DNA from: JBFHRE01 sp041746105
Lineage (GTDB): Bacteria > Actinomycetota > Acidimicrobiia > Spongiisociales > ZC4RG35
Assembly: GCA_041746105.1 (NCBI GenBank)
Contig: JBGTHP010000002.1
Coordinates: 3,213-67,212, forward strand
Length of the DNA stretch: 64,000 nucleotides
Direction: 5' to 3'
A program made the translations under genes and the position numbers. Below, piece after piece: positions 25,198-33,077 of this stretch (the stretch's first letter is position 1; the number at the start of each line of letters is the position of its first letter). The notes beneath the pieces were generated by a model. It was not told where the DNA came from. It saw nothing but the letters and a program-made list of their open reading frames with translations, and searched no databases.

Positions 25198-26709
25198 ATG
25201 AACAAAGAAGAGGTTTTTGCGACGCTCGGTCTCGGGGCCGCCAACCCTGGTGCATTCGCCGGGCGGTGGCTTGAGTTCGCCGATCCCGCGATCGAAGTCT
25301 TCAACCCGGCGACCGGCCAACTTCTGGCGACGGTTGCTGCGGCCACCGACGCCCAGTATCAACAGGTGGCCGACTCTTCGGCTGCCGCGTTCGACGCCTG
25401 GCGGGCCCTCCCTGCGCCCAAGCGAGGTGAATATGTCCGCCTGCTTGGAAACGCGCTGCGCGAAAAGCGCGATGCCCTCGGAGCCCTGGTTTCCCTCGAG
25501 ATGGGAAAAATCCTTCCGGAGGGAATCGGCGAGGTTCAAGAGATGATCGACATCTGCGATTTTGCGGTCGGCCTTTCGCGTCAGCTCTATGGCCTCACGA
25601 TCGCCTCAGAGCGTCCTCTTCATCGCATGTACGAGCACTGGCACCCTCTGGGCCCCGTCGGTGTGATCACGGCCTTCAACTTCCCGGTCGCGGTCTGGTC
25701 GTGGAACGCCGCCATCGCTGCGGTGTGCGGAGACAGCATTGTCTGGAAACCATCCGAACTCACGCCCTTGACCGCGGTCGCCGTCACCAACATTGCAGCC
25801 GAGGTCATGGCTGGATCGGGTTTTGAAGGGGTGTTCAACCTTGCCGTCGGCGACAGGCGGATCGGCGAGCTGATGGTCGACGACGAACGTCTTGCGTTGA
25901 TCTCGGCCACGGGGTCGATCCGGATGGGGAAAGAGGTCGGGCCGAGGGTCGCCAGCCGGCTTGGAAGGACGATCCTCGAACTGGGCGGCAACAACGCCAT
26001 CCTGGTGATGGATGATGCCGACATCGAGCTGGCGGTGCGCGCCGTGCTCTTTGCGGCTGTCGGGACCGCCGGCCAAAGGTGCACGTCACTTCGCCGCCTG
26101 ATCGTCCATCAGGACGTTGCCGGGCCCATGATCGATCGGCTGGTGAAGGGTTACGAATCGGTGCCGATCGGGGATCCTTTGGAAGAGGGCACGCTGATGG
26201 GCCCGGTCGTGGCGGAGCGGGCGGTGACTGCGTTCGAGGCCGCCATCGCAGAGGCAGTGGATCAAGGTGGCGTTGTACTCACCGGGGGAAAACGGATCGA
26301 TCGGCCTGGCCACTTTGTCGAGCCGACGATTGTGAGTGTCCCCTCCGGTGCTTCGATCACCCAAGAGGAGACCTTTGCTCCGATCCTGTGGGTCATCACG
26401 GTCGGTTCGTTGGAAGAGGCGATCTCCGTTCAGAACGGTGTTCGCCAGGGGCTCTCATCGGCGATATTCACCGACTCGGTGCGCAAGGCAGAACGATTTC
26501 TCTCCCATCTCGGGTCTGACTGTGGGATCGCCAACGTCAACATCGGGACGTCGGGTGCGGAGATAGGTGGCGCGTTTGGTGGCGAGAAGGAGACAGGGGG
26601 AGGCCGGGAAGCGGGCTCTGACGCCTGGAAGGCGTACATGCGTCGACAGACGACGACGATCAACTGGGGAGAAGATCTTCCCCTTGCACAAGGGATCCAT
26701 TTCGGATGA
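25198..26709 (+). CDS. ALDH7-type aldehyde dehydrogenase, putative L-piperidine-6-carboxylate/aminoadipate semialdehyde dehydrogenase
   Basis: The 503-residue protein has the ALDH landmarks: PLGPVGVITAFNFPVA, the catalytic Glu in ILELGGNNAILV, and the catalytic Cys in GTAGQRCTSLRRL. The last, and the C-terminal stretch with IGGAFGGEKETGGGRE..GS.AWKAYMRRQT, are marks of the ALDH7/AmaB/Pcd group, which oxidises the semialdehyde of lysine catabolism to aminoadipate. ATG 25198 is chosen because it follows the RidA stop directly. Its end overlaps the VOC gene (ATGA). Confidence 0.88.
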   Translation: MNKEEVFATLGLGAANPGAFAGRWLEFADPAIEVFNPATGQLLATVAAATDAQYQQVADSSAAAFDAWRALPAPKRGEYVRLLGNALREKRDALGALVSLEMGKILPEGIGEVQEMIDICDFAVGLSRQLYGLTIASERPLHRMYEHWHPLGPVGVITAFNFPVAVWSWNAAIAAVCGDSIVWKPSELTPLTAVAVTNIAAEVMAGSGFEGVFNLAVGDRRIGELMVDDERLALISATGSIRMGKEVGPRVASRLGRTILELGGNNAILVMDDADIELAVRAVLFAAVGTAGQRCTSLRRLIVHQDVAGPMIDRLVKGYESVPIGDPLEEGTLMGPVVAERAVTAFEAAIAEAVDQGGVVLTGGKRIDRPGHFVEPTIVSVPSGASITQEETFAPILWVITVGSLEEAISVQNGVRQGLSSAIFTDSVRKAERFLSHLGSDCGIANVNIGTSGAEIGGAFGGEKETGGGREAGSDAWKAYMRRQTTTINWGEDLPLAQGIHFG

Positions 26710-27047
26710 CGTCCAAACCAAGGCTGTCGGCCTTTTTCATCGATTGTGCGCAAGAGGACTGGGATGAGGGTGTCCGCTTCTGGGGCGAGGCCTTCCAGAT
26801 AGAACCTCGAGCTGGCTCAGACGACAGTTACCTGAGTATGCCGGGAGCCATCCCTGGTATCCACGTCGAACTCCAGCGGATCGGCTCCGAATCTCGTTAT
26901 CACGTCGACTTCGAGGCAGAAGATGTGGAGGCCGAGGTCTCTCGCTTCGAAACCTTGGGTGCAACGAGGGTGGCTCAGATCGAGAGCTGGTGGGTATTGC
27001 GGGCGCCGACAGGACATCTGTTCTGCGTGGTGCCGATCGACCACTGA
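26706..27047 (+). CDS. VOC (glyoxalase/bleomycin resistance-like) protein
   Basis: The 113-residue protein has one vicinal-oxygen-chelate half-domain pair: SAFFIDCAQEDWDEGVRFWGEAF in the first module, then YHVDFEAEDVEAEVSRFETLGA and the ending RAPTGHLFCVVPID in the second. The exact reaction is unknown. Overlap with the upstream ALDH gene by four bases shows it belongs to the same operon. Confidence 0.85.
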   Translation: MTSKPRLSAFFIDCAQEDWDEGVRFWGEAFQIEPRAGSDDSYLSMPGAIPGIHVELQRIGSESRYHVDFEAEDVEAEVSRFETLGATRVAQIESWWVLRAPTGHLFCVVPIDH

Positions 27048-27089
27048 TCCAACCGGCCGAGCTCCTGTTGTCCCGCACCGATGGGACTT

Positions 27090-27139
27090 ATGCCTCTACG
27101 TGCATATGCAAGAATCTGCACATTATGCACAAGAGGCAT
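27090..27139. promoter_or_regulatory. Long imperfect inverted repeat covering the start of the sulfur-operon regulator
   Basis: Nested arms are ATGCCTCT (27090-27097) with AGAGGCAT (27132-27139), and GTGCATA (27100-27106) with TATGCAC (27124-27130), separated by bulges of one or two bases. The palindrome TGCATATGCA (27101-27110) lies inside. The right outer arm contains AGAGG, the only ribosome-binding-like sequence for ATG 27141, and it would pair with CCTCT of the left arm. The structure could be an operator for the dimeric regulator, a translation-controlling hairpin, or both. Confidence 0.6.
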
Positions 27140-27140
27140 T

Positions 27141-27770
27141 ATGCAGACCACTTCGCGATCACTTCTCACGGCGGCCGAGGTTCAGGCCGTTCTAGACGTT
27201 GATCGTTCGACCATCTACCGGATGGCCGGCGACGGTCGGCTTCCCGCCGTTCGGGTAGGGAGGCAGTGGCGCTTCCCTGCCCAGGAAATAGCGCAGATGT
27301 TCGAAGTCGAATCTCCGGTAACAAATGGCACCTCGATCGAGCCAGGTGCGGCCGCTCAGATCCTCGCCGCCGTAGCCCCCGCCCTCGGTGTGATGATGGT
27401 GGTCACGGACCTCGATGGAATCCCATTGACTCCGGTGATCAACCCCACCCCGTGGATGCTCCAACAATCCGACCCCGACTCGGTTGTGGCCGACTGCATT
27501 GGCGACTGGAACCGGCTTGCCAATTCAGATGACCTCGCCCCGCGTTTTGTCGCTGCCCCTCCCGGGTTCGAGTGTGCCAGAGCCTTCATTCGCTCCGGTG
27601 CCCAGCTCGTCGGGATGGTGCTGGCCGGCGGGATCGCCCCTGCCGGCTCGACCGGAACCGGATTCGTGCTTCTCGACGAGCAGGCCCGAGTTCGGGTTCT
27701 CGACGCGTTGCCCCGAGTTGGGGCCCTGATTTCGCGCTTTGCAGCTGACAACACAAGGAGTAACTCATGA
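27141..27770 (+). CDS. Excisionase-type helix-turn-helix regulator with PocR-like sensor domain
   Basis: The 209-residue protein has an N-terminal MerR/excisionase-like DNA-binding motif (LLTAAEVQAVLDVDRSTIYR..GRLPAVRVGRQWRF; about 8-50) and a C-terminal domain (about 65-200) with VVTDLDGIPLTPV, PPGFECARAF and LVGMVLAGGIAPAG. The latter resembles PocR-type sensor domains. It heads the sulfur-relay operon, and its stop overlaps the next gene (ATGA). ATG 27141 sits directly after the inverted repeat at 27090-27139; ATG 27081 is a longer alternative. Ligand unknown, a reduced sulfur compound being a reasonable guess. Confidence 0.75.
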   Translation: MQTTSRSLLTAAEVQAVLDVDRSTIYRMAGDGRLPAVRVGRQWRFPAQEIAQMFEVESPVTNGTSIEPGAAAQILAAVAPALGVMMVVTDLDGIPLTPVINPTPWMLQQSDPDSVVADCIGDWNRLANSDDLAPRFVAAPPGFECARAFIRSGAQLVGMVLAGGIAPAGSTGTGFVLLDEQARVRVLDALPRVGALISRFAADNTRSNS

Positions 27771-29005
27771 AGAACCTGGTCGTTTTGGGTGCCGGAACCG
27801 CAGGCACGATGGTGGTCAACAAACTGAGGCCGCGGCTGCCCGCGGACGAGTGGTCGATCACGATCGTCGATCAATCGACGTCGCACCACTACCAGCCGGG
27901 ATACCTGTTCATCCCTTTCGGGACGTACCAGCCCGAGCAGGTGACCAAGCCGATACGCGAGTTCATACCTTCCGGGGTGGATCTGATCTCGGGCGAGATC
28001 GACCGAGTTGATCCAGCAGCATCGACCGTTCACCTGACGGATGGGTCGGAACTGAAATATGACCAACTTGTGATCGCAACCGGAACCACACCCCGGCCGG
28101 ATCAGATTCCGGGAACACTCGAGGGAGAGTGGCGCCAGAGCATTCACGATTTCTACACACATGATGGCGCAGTGGCCCTGGCCGACAAACTCGCGGGGTG
28201 GGAGGGCGGTCGCCTCGTTGTGCACATCACCGAGATGCCGATCAAGTGCCCGGTGGCTCCTCTCGAATTCACCTTCCTCGCCGACTCGTTCTTTTCAGAT
28301 CGCGGAATGCGCGATCGAATCGAGATTGTCTACGTGACTCCCCTCGACGGAGCGTTCACGAAGCCGGTTGCCTCGAAGCGACTGGGGGGAATGCTCGAGG
28401 ACCGCAAAATCCATCTCGAGACCGATTTCATGATCGAGAGGATCGATTATGAACAGAAGGTGTTGGTCTCCTACGACGAGCGCGAGATCCCGTTCGACCT
28501 GCTGGTAACGGTTCCACTCAACATGGGAGCAGACTTCGTCGGCCGCAGCGGGCTCGGCAACGAACTCAACTTCGTCCCGGTGGACAAAGAGACGTTCCTC
28601 TCGACCGACCACCCGAACGTTTTTGCGCTTGGCGACGCTGCCGATCTTCCGACATCGAAAGCCGGCTCGGTTGCCCACTTCGCGGTTGAGATCTTCGCCG
28701 ACAACTTTCTCGAGCACATTGCCGGCCGTCCGATGTCGGGTCGTTTCGACGGACACGCCAATTGCTTCATCGAATCCGGCTCTGGCAAAGGGATGTTGAT
28801 CGACTTCAACTACGACACTCAGCCCCTGCCCGGCAAGTACCCGCTCCCCGGCGTGGGCCCGTTCAGCCTTCTCAAAGAGACCGAGATGAACCACTGGGGA
28901 AAGTTGATGTTCAAGTGGATGTACTGGAACGTGCTGCTACCTGGGCGTGAACTGCCACTCCCGGCCCTGATGTCCATGGCCGGCAAAGAAGAGGTGCCGG
29001 CATGA
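27767..29005 (+). CDS. SQR-like FAD-dependent pyridine nucleotide-disulfide oxidoreductase
   Basis: The 412-residue flavoprotein has an N-terminal FAD loop GAGTAG (8-13), an HYQPGYLFIPFG segment (41-52), ATGTTPRPD and FALGDAAD (287-293). It resembles sulfide:quinone oxidoreductase. Cys161 (PIKCPVAP) and Cys333 (ANCFIE) match the two redox cysteines; the third cysteine of classical enzymes is absent. The C-terminal amphipathic tail (about 370-400) suits membrane attachment. It probably oxidises sulfide and passes sulfur to the relay proteins encoded next. It overlaps DUF1641 by ATGA. Confidence 0.85.
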   Translation: MKNLVVLGAGTAGTMVVNKLRPRLPADEWSITIVDQSTSHHYQPGYLFIPFGTYQPEQVTKPIREFIPSGVDLISGEIDRVDPAASTVHLTDGSELKYDQLVIATGTTPRPDQIPGTLEGEWRQSIHDFYTHDGAVALADKLAGWEGGRLVVHITEMPIKCPVAPLEFTFLADSFFSDRGMRDRIEIVYVTPLDGAFTKPVASKRLGGMLEDRKIHLETDFMIERIDYEQKVLVSYDEREIPFDLLVTVPLNMGADFVGRSGLGNELNFVPVDKETFLSTDHPNVFALGDAADLPTSKAGSVAHFAVEIFADNFLEHIAGRPMSGRFDGHANCFIESGSGKGMLIDFNYDTQPLPGKYPLPGVGPFSLLKETEMNHWGKLMFKWMYWNVLLPGRELPLPALMSMAGKEEVPA

Positions 29006-29682
29006 CCACTACGACCACGATTGATGCCCGATTGGACGGGATCGAAACCCAGCTAGCGCTCCTGATAGAAGACTCCCAGCGGCGGGTGATCCGTCAGGCA
29101 GCCCTGAGCGAATTGGTGAGCGACATGGCGCCCGTTGGCAGAGAGGCGATGGCCGGCGTTTCCGATTGGCTGAGCGGTACCGAGATCAACGCTGCCAAGG
29201 TGGGCCGCTTGGCCGGCGCAATGGCCGGTTCCTTGAGTGAGATCGAAGCTCTGGTCAGGGCGCTCAAGCCCTTGAGCGGCCTGGTCGAGACCATGTCGGA
29301 GTTGAGCGGCCCGGCCCTCGAGATGACTACGGCGCGGCTCGGTGAAATGGATCAGCGTGGCTATTTCCAATTCATGCGCAGTGGCTTAGGTGTTCTCGAC
29401 CGAATTGTCACAGGGTTCGACGAGGGTGACCTCGATGCTCTCGGAGACAATGTGGTTCTGATGCTCGAGACGCTGCGCGACATGACCCAGCCCGACGTGA
29501 TGCTGATGCTGAGACGCACTCTTCACTCGGTTCAGGCAGCAGATGCGGAGGAACCGCCTGGACTTTTCGGGTTGCTGCGGGAAATGCGGAGGCCTGAGGT
29601 TCGACGAGGTCTGGCCAGGCTGGTCCAGGTGTTGGATTCATTGGGAACAGAAACAAACGAAGACACTCAGGAGGTGTACTGA
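29002..29682 (+). CDS. DUF1641 family protein
   Basis: The 226-residue protein is mostly helical with no membrane segments. It has conserved-looking parts such as LSELVSDMAPVGREAMAG, KPLSGLVETMSELSGPALEM and LGDNVVLMLETLRDMTQPD, and a C-terminal GLFGLLREMRRPEVRRGL. DUF1641 genes are commonly found next to SQR-like flavoproteins, suggesting a partner or adaptor. Its ends overlap the genes on both sides, so it is translated with them. No cysteines are present, so it should not carry sulfur itself. Confidence 0.8.
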   Translation: MTTTTTIDARLDGIETQLALLIEDSQRRVIRQAALSELVSDMAPVGREAMAGVSDWLSGTEINAAKVGRLAGAMAGSLSEIEALVRALKPLSGLVETMSELSGPALEMTTARLGEMDQRGYFQFMRSGLGVLDRIVTGFDEGDLDALGDNVVLMLETLRDMTQPDVMLMLRRTLHSVQAADAEEPPGLFGLLREMRRPEVRRGLARLVQVLDSLGTETNEDTQEVY

Positions 29683-29996
29683 TGAGTACTGCGACGATCG
29701 CAGGTCGTCCGATCACGGTGGACGATGAGGGTTTCCTCACCGTCTACAACGAATGGGACGAGTCCCTCGCCAAGGAACTCGCCGCCCAGATCGGAATCGA
29801 GATGACGGACGAGCATTGGAAGGCTGTCCGCTTCGCGAGGGAAGATTTTCTCTCTCAAGGTGAGACCCCGACGCTGCGGAGGGTGCAGGTCACGGGGGGC
29901 GTCTCGACAAAAGAGATGTTCACCCTCTTCCCCAAGAAGCCGGCCAAAAAAATGGCCTACATAGCCGGGTTGCCCAAGCCGGCCGGATGCGTCTGA
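29682..29996 (+). CDS. TusE/DsrC-family sulfur carrier with a single C-terminal cysteine
   Basis: The 104-residue protein has the DsrC fold signature: VDDEGFLT (13-20), TDEHWKAVRFAREDF (42-56), and the C-terminal arm ending IAGLPKPAGCV with the penultimate Cys103. The residue eleven positions earlier, a Cys in true DsrC, is Ala92 here. So it keeps the TusE-type acceptor cysteine but cannot form the DsrC intramolecular disulfide. It should accept persulfide from the DsrE-like neighbour. Overlap with the preceding gene is one base. Confidence 0.88.
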   Translation: MSTATIAGRPITVDDEGFLTVYNEWDESLAKELAAQIGIEMTDEHWKAVRFAREDFLSQGETPTLRRVQVTGGVSTKEMFTLFPKKPAKKMAYIAGLPKPAGCV

Positions 29997-30014
29997 ACGA
30001 AAGGACACAACGAA

Positions 30015-30524
30015 ATGACTACCACTATGGACACCCCGGTCAAGGTCCCATCGTTTGAAAATGAGACCGACCGCAAGCTGGCCATCATCTGCTCCAAGGG
30101 ATCCCTCGACATGGCCTACCCGGGATTGGTTCTCGCCAACGCGGCGTTGGCAGAAGGCATCGAAGTCCATATGTTCTTCACCTTCTGGGGTTTCGACATG
30201 ATCAACAAAGAGACGATGGGGCATCTCAAGTTCACGCCGGTCGGCAACCCCGCCACCCACATGCCGACGATGTTGATGGGACTGCCCGGAATGACTGCTT
30301 TCGCCACGCACAGGATGAAGAAGCAGATCGAAGGTATCGACATACCGGATGTGCCGGAGTTTCTGGATCTGATCACAGACGCTGGTGGCCATCTCTGGGC
30401 CTGCCGGATGTCTGCCGACATGATGCACATCGACCTCGGGGAGTTGTATGAGAGAGTTGAAGGGATCATCTCCGCAGGCGATTTCATCGAACTGTCGGAG
30501 GGCGCCCAGGTGATTTTCATCTGA
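30015..30524 (+). CDS. DsrE/DsrF-like sulfurtransferase
   Basis: The 169-residue protein has Cys26 in IICSKGSLDM and Cys130 in LWACRMSADMM, in the positions used to carry persulfide in DsrE/TusD-type proteins, plus FTFWGFDMINK and a C-terminal FIELSEGAQVIFI strand. It probably hands sulfur to the TusE-like protein encoded just upstream. The intervening 18 bp contains AAAGGA. Length is greater than TusD and close to the larger 'peroxiredoxin-like' DsrE proteins. Confidence 0.88.
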   Translation: MTTTMDTPVKVPSFENETDRKLAIICSKGSLDMAYPGLVLANAALAEGIEVHMFFTFWGFDMINKETMGHLKFTPVGNPATHMPTMLMGLPGMTAFATHRMKKQIEGIDIPDVPEFLDLITDAGGHLWACRMSADMMHIDLGELYERVEGIISAGDFIELSEGAQVIFI

Positions 30525-30539
30525 GCGAGAGAAACCGTG

Positions 30540-30570
30540 GTCGGACGGGTCCCTTCTCGGCCCGTCCGAC
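30540..30570 (+). terminator. Hairpin after the DsrE-like gene
   Basis: GTCGGACGGG (30540-30549) pairs perfectly with CCCGTCCGAC (30561-30570) around an 11-base loop. The T-run is poor (TACATTCG). It may end the operon transcript partially, letting some transcription reach the DUF302 gene. Confidence 0.55.
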
Positions 30571-30607
30571 TACATTCGTGGCACGGCCTCACCAACAAGG
30601 AGCATCG

Positions 30608-31006
30608 ATGACCTCATACCACTTCAGCGTCACCGTCAACGGGGAGTTCAATTCCGTCGTTGATCTCACCAAAGCCGAACTGGCCAAAGAAGGCTTCGGA
30701 GTGTTATCTGAGATAGACGTGGCGGCGACGATGAAGGAGAGTCTGAATCAGGACATGAAGCCGTACGTGATCCTGGGAGCATGTAACCCTCCGTTTGCCC
30801 ATAGGGCAATCGATGCCGATCCTGCGATTGGTGTCCTTCTTCCCTGCAATGTGGTCGTACGCGCCGACGGCGATGGCCGTGTCATGGTCGACTTCATGGA
30901 CCCTGAAGCGGTGCTCGACCTGGTTAACAAACCAGGCATCCGCATGGTCGCCGACGAGGTTCGCGCCAAACTGGAGATGGTGAGAGACTCGCTGGCCCAC
31001 GCCTAA
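30608..31006 (+). CDS. DUF302 family protein
   Basis: The 132-residue protein has the DUF302 pattern: an initial FSVTVNGEFNSVVDLTKAEL, GFGVLSEIDV, and YVILGACNPPFAHRAI, followed by a LLPCNVVVRADG strand. Two cysteines (about 58 and 79) are conserved-type. The function of DUF302 is unknown; it is often found with redox and sulfur genes. AAGGAG lies five bases before ATG 30608. The hairpin at 30540 separates it from the relay operon, but it is on the same strand and may be read through. Confidence 0.8.
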   Translation: MTSYHFSVTVNGEFNSVVDLTKAELAKEGFGVLSEIDVAATMKESLNQDMKPYVILGACNPPFAHRAIDADPAIGVLLPCNVVVRADGDGRVMVDFMDPEAVLDLVNKPGIRMVADEVRAKLEMVRDSLAHA

Positions 31007-31043
31007 CCGGCTGAGCTCGCGACCAGAGTCGGTCCTCGAACGT

Positions 31044-31682
31044 CTAACCCCAGCGGTATCCGACCGACCGCACGGTGGTGATCCAGGCCGAGCGCTCGTC
31101 GCCGAGTTTGGAACGGAGGCGTCGTACGTGAACGTCGACCGTCCTCGCCCCCCCGTAGTAGTCATACCCCCAAACCTTGGAGAGCAACTGCTCGCGAGAC
31201 CACACCCGGCCATGACCCTCGACCAAGAACCTGAGGAGTTCATACTCCATGAATGTCAGGTCGAGCGGGGTGTTGCCGAGGTGAGCCTGGTAGGTGAGCG
31301 TGTTCAATTCCAGGTCGTTGAATCGGAGTACGTCTTCGGTTCCGCCGCTGGAGTGGAGTCGCTTGATTCTGAGCGCGATCTCCGCCGCCTGAGCCGGAAC
31401 AACGATGAAATCCGAGATCGAACTGGTTGTGGCAACCAGTTCGAGCTGGGAGGTCTCCGCAATCACCAGCGTCGGGATGCCCGAGTCGGCAATGATGGCG
31501 TCGAGATGCCGCAGTCTCCGCATTGGCTCGTCTCCGAGTTCGATAACGAGTACTGACCAGTCGGTTGCCATCGCCTGAGTCACGGTCTCGAGAGCGTCGA
31601 CGGCAATGGCCTCTATTCCGGAAAGGGCGAGGGCGGCCAGCGTCTCTTCCGACGCGTTTTTCGGGAAGAGCGCCACTTCCAT
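31044..31682 (-). CDS. Atypical OmpR/PhoB-type response regulator, GlnR-like
   Basis: The 212-residue protein has a receiver-like N-terminal domain (1-105) and an OmpR-type winged helix (about 118-212) with TFMEYELLRFLVEGHGRVWSREQLL and VDVHVRRLRSKLGD..WITTVRSVGYRW. The phospho-acceptor position reads LVIELGDE: Glu48 stands where Asp is normal, so it is not classically phosphorylated. This matches the atypical GlnR class, which controls nitrogen genes in actinobacteria. It lies three bases downstream of glutamine synthetase, on the same strand. Annotation as GlnR is by context. Confidence 0.75.
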   Translation of the reverse strand: MEVALFPKNASEETLAALALSGIEAIAVDALETVTQAMATDWSVLVIELGDEPMRRLRHLDAIIADSGIPTLVIAETSQLELVATTSSISDFIVVPAQAAEIALRIKRLHSSGGTEDVLRFNDLELNTLTYQAHLGNTPLDLTFMEYELLRFLVEGHGRVWSREQLLSKVWGYDYYGGARTVDVHVRRLRSKLGDERSAWITTVRSVGYRWG

Positions 31683-31685
31683 GGG

Positions 31686-33011
31686 TCAAAGCACCGGAAG
31701 GTAGGTGTCCAGTTCAAAGCGGGAGACGTGGTGGCTATAAGTCTCCCATTCCTTGCGCTTGTTGCGAAGGAACCAGTTGAACACGTGGTCGCCGAGAGCT
31801 TCACGTACCAGTTCTGACCGCTCCATGGCGTTGAGTGCGTCCGCCAGTGTCTCCGGAAGGCGGGCAATGCCGAGCTCTGCGCGCTCGGCCGGCGTCAGTT
31901 CGAAGACGTTGCCAGGAGCCTCCGGTGGCAGCTCGTACTCCTTGTCGATGCCTTCGAGGCCGGCCGCCAGTAGCACCGCCATCGCCAGGTAGGGGTTGGC
32001 GGCGGAATCGGGCGACCGGTATTCCACTCTGACACTTGCCGGTTTGTTGGCCTTGGCGGTGGGAACCCTGACAAGCGCCGATTGATTGTTCCGACCCCAG
32101 GTCACATACACGGGAGCTTCAAATCCGACCACCAGACGTTTGTATGAGTTCACCCATTGATTGGTGATGGCGGTGATCTCCGAGGCGTGACGGAGCAATC
32201 CCGCCATGAAGTGCTCTCCTATTTGGGAAAGACCTGAAGGGCGACCGGGATCGTGGAAGGCGTTGTCCTCACCGCGAAAGAGGGATAGATGAAGGTGCAT
32301 GCCGGAGCCATCGTGTGCTTCGAGTGGTTTCGGCATGAATGTGGCGTAGATGCCACTCGATAGCGCAACCTCTTTCACCGTGAGCCTGAAGCTCATGATG
32401 TTGTCGGCCATCGTCAGGGCGTCTGTGTATCTGACAATGATCTCGTGTTGTGAAGGTGCGACCTCGTGATGCGAGTGTTCTACCGGGATTCCCATCTGTT
32501 CCAGCGAATTGATCGTCTTGCGCCGGTACTCCTGCGCCACGTCGAGGGGTGTCATGTCGAAATACCCACCCCGGTCCAGCACTTGCGGTTCTGGGCCAGA
32601 GTCCGCGAAGTAGAAGTATTCGAGCTCGGGTGCCACGTAGAACGTGTAACCGAGGGCCGACGCTTTCTCCAGGTTGCGTTTTAGAACGTGGCGCGGGTCG
32701 CCCGAAAATGGTTTCCCTGCCGGTGTGATGATGTCGCAGAACATCCTGGCAACCTGTTCTGGTTGACGCCAGGGGAGCACCTGGAATGTGGCAGGGTCCG
32801 GCACAGCCAGCATGTCCGCCTCTTGAAGCCTGGCGTATCCGTCGATCGACGAGCCGTCGAACGTCATTCCTTCCTCGAATGCCGTCTCCAGCTCTTGAGG
32901 TGAAATGGAGACAGATTTGAGAAATCCTTGGACGTCGGTGAACCAGAGGCGGACAAACCTGATACCCCGCTCCTGAACGGTCCTCTGCACGTAGTCGGAT
33001 TGCTTGGTCAC
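31686..33011 (-). CDS. glnA: Type I glutamine synthetase
   Basis: The 441-residue enzyme forms glutamine from glutamate, ATP and ammonia. Motifs include FDGSSIDGY near residue 52, KPLEAHDGSGMHLHLSL, NSYKRLVVGFEAP and VEYRSPDSAANPYLAMAVLLAAGLEGI. The length and lack of the 25-residue insertion place it in the GSI-alpha group; I do not see the tyrosine-containing adenylylation loop of the beta group. Feedback inhibition by glutamine would then be the main control. The GlnR-like regulator follows three bases after it, and its promoter is upstream of 33011. Confidence 0.95.
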   Translation of the reverse strand: MTKQSDYVQRTVQERGIRFVRLWFTDVQGFLKSVSISPQELETAFEEGMTFDGSSIDGYARLQEADMLAVPDPATFQVLPWRQPEQVARMFCDIITPAGKPFSGDPRHVLKRNLEKASALGYTFYVAPELEYFYFADSGPEPQVLDRGGYFDMTPLDVAQEYRRKTINSLEQMGIPVEHSHHEVAPSQHEIIVRYTDALTMADNIMSFRLTVKEVALSSGIYATFMPKPLEAHDGSGMHLHLSLFRGEDNAFHDPGRPSGLSQIGEHFMAGLLRHASEITAITNQWVNSYKRLVVGFEAPVYVTWGRNNQSALVRVPTAKANKPASVRVEYRSPDSAANPYLAMAVLLAAGLEGIDKEYELPPEAPGNVFELTPAERAELGIARLPETLADALNAMERSELVREALGDHVFNWFLRNKRKEWETYSHHVSRFELDTYLPVL

Positions 33012-33077
33012 GTCGCTGAACGCTAGCGGGGTGCTCGGTGGCTCATTTCGCCGGAGGTATGTGGGCGAGACGGCAGG

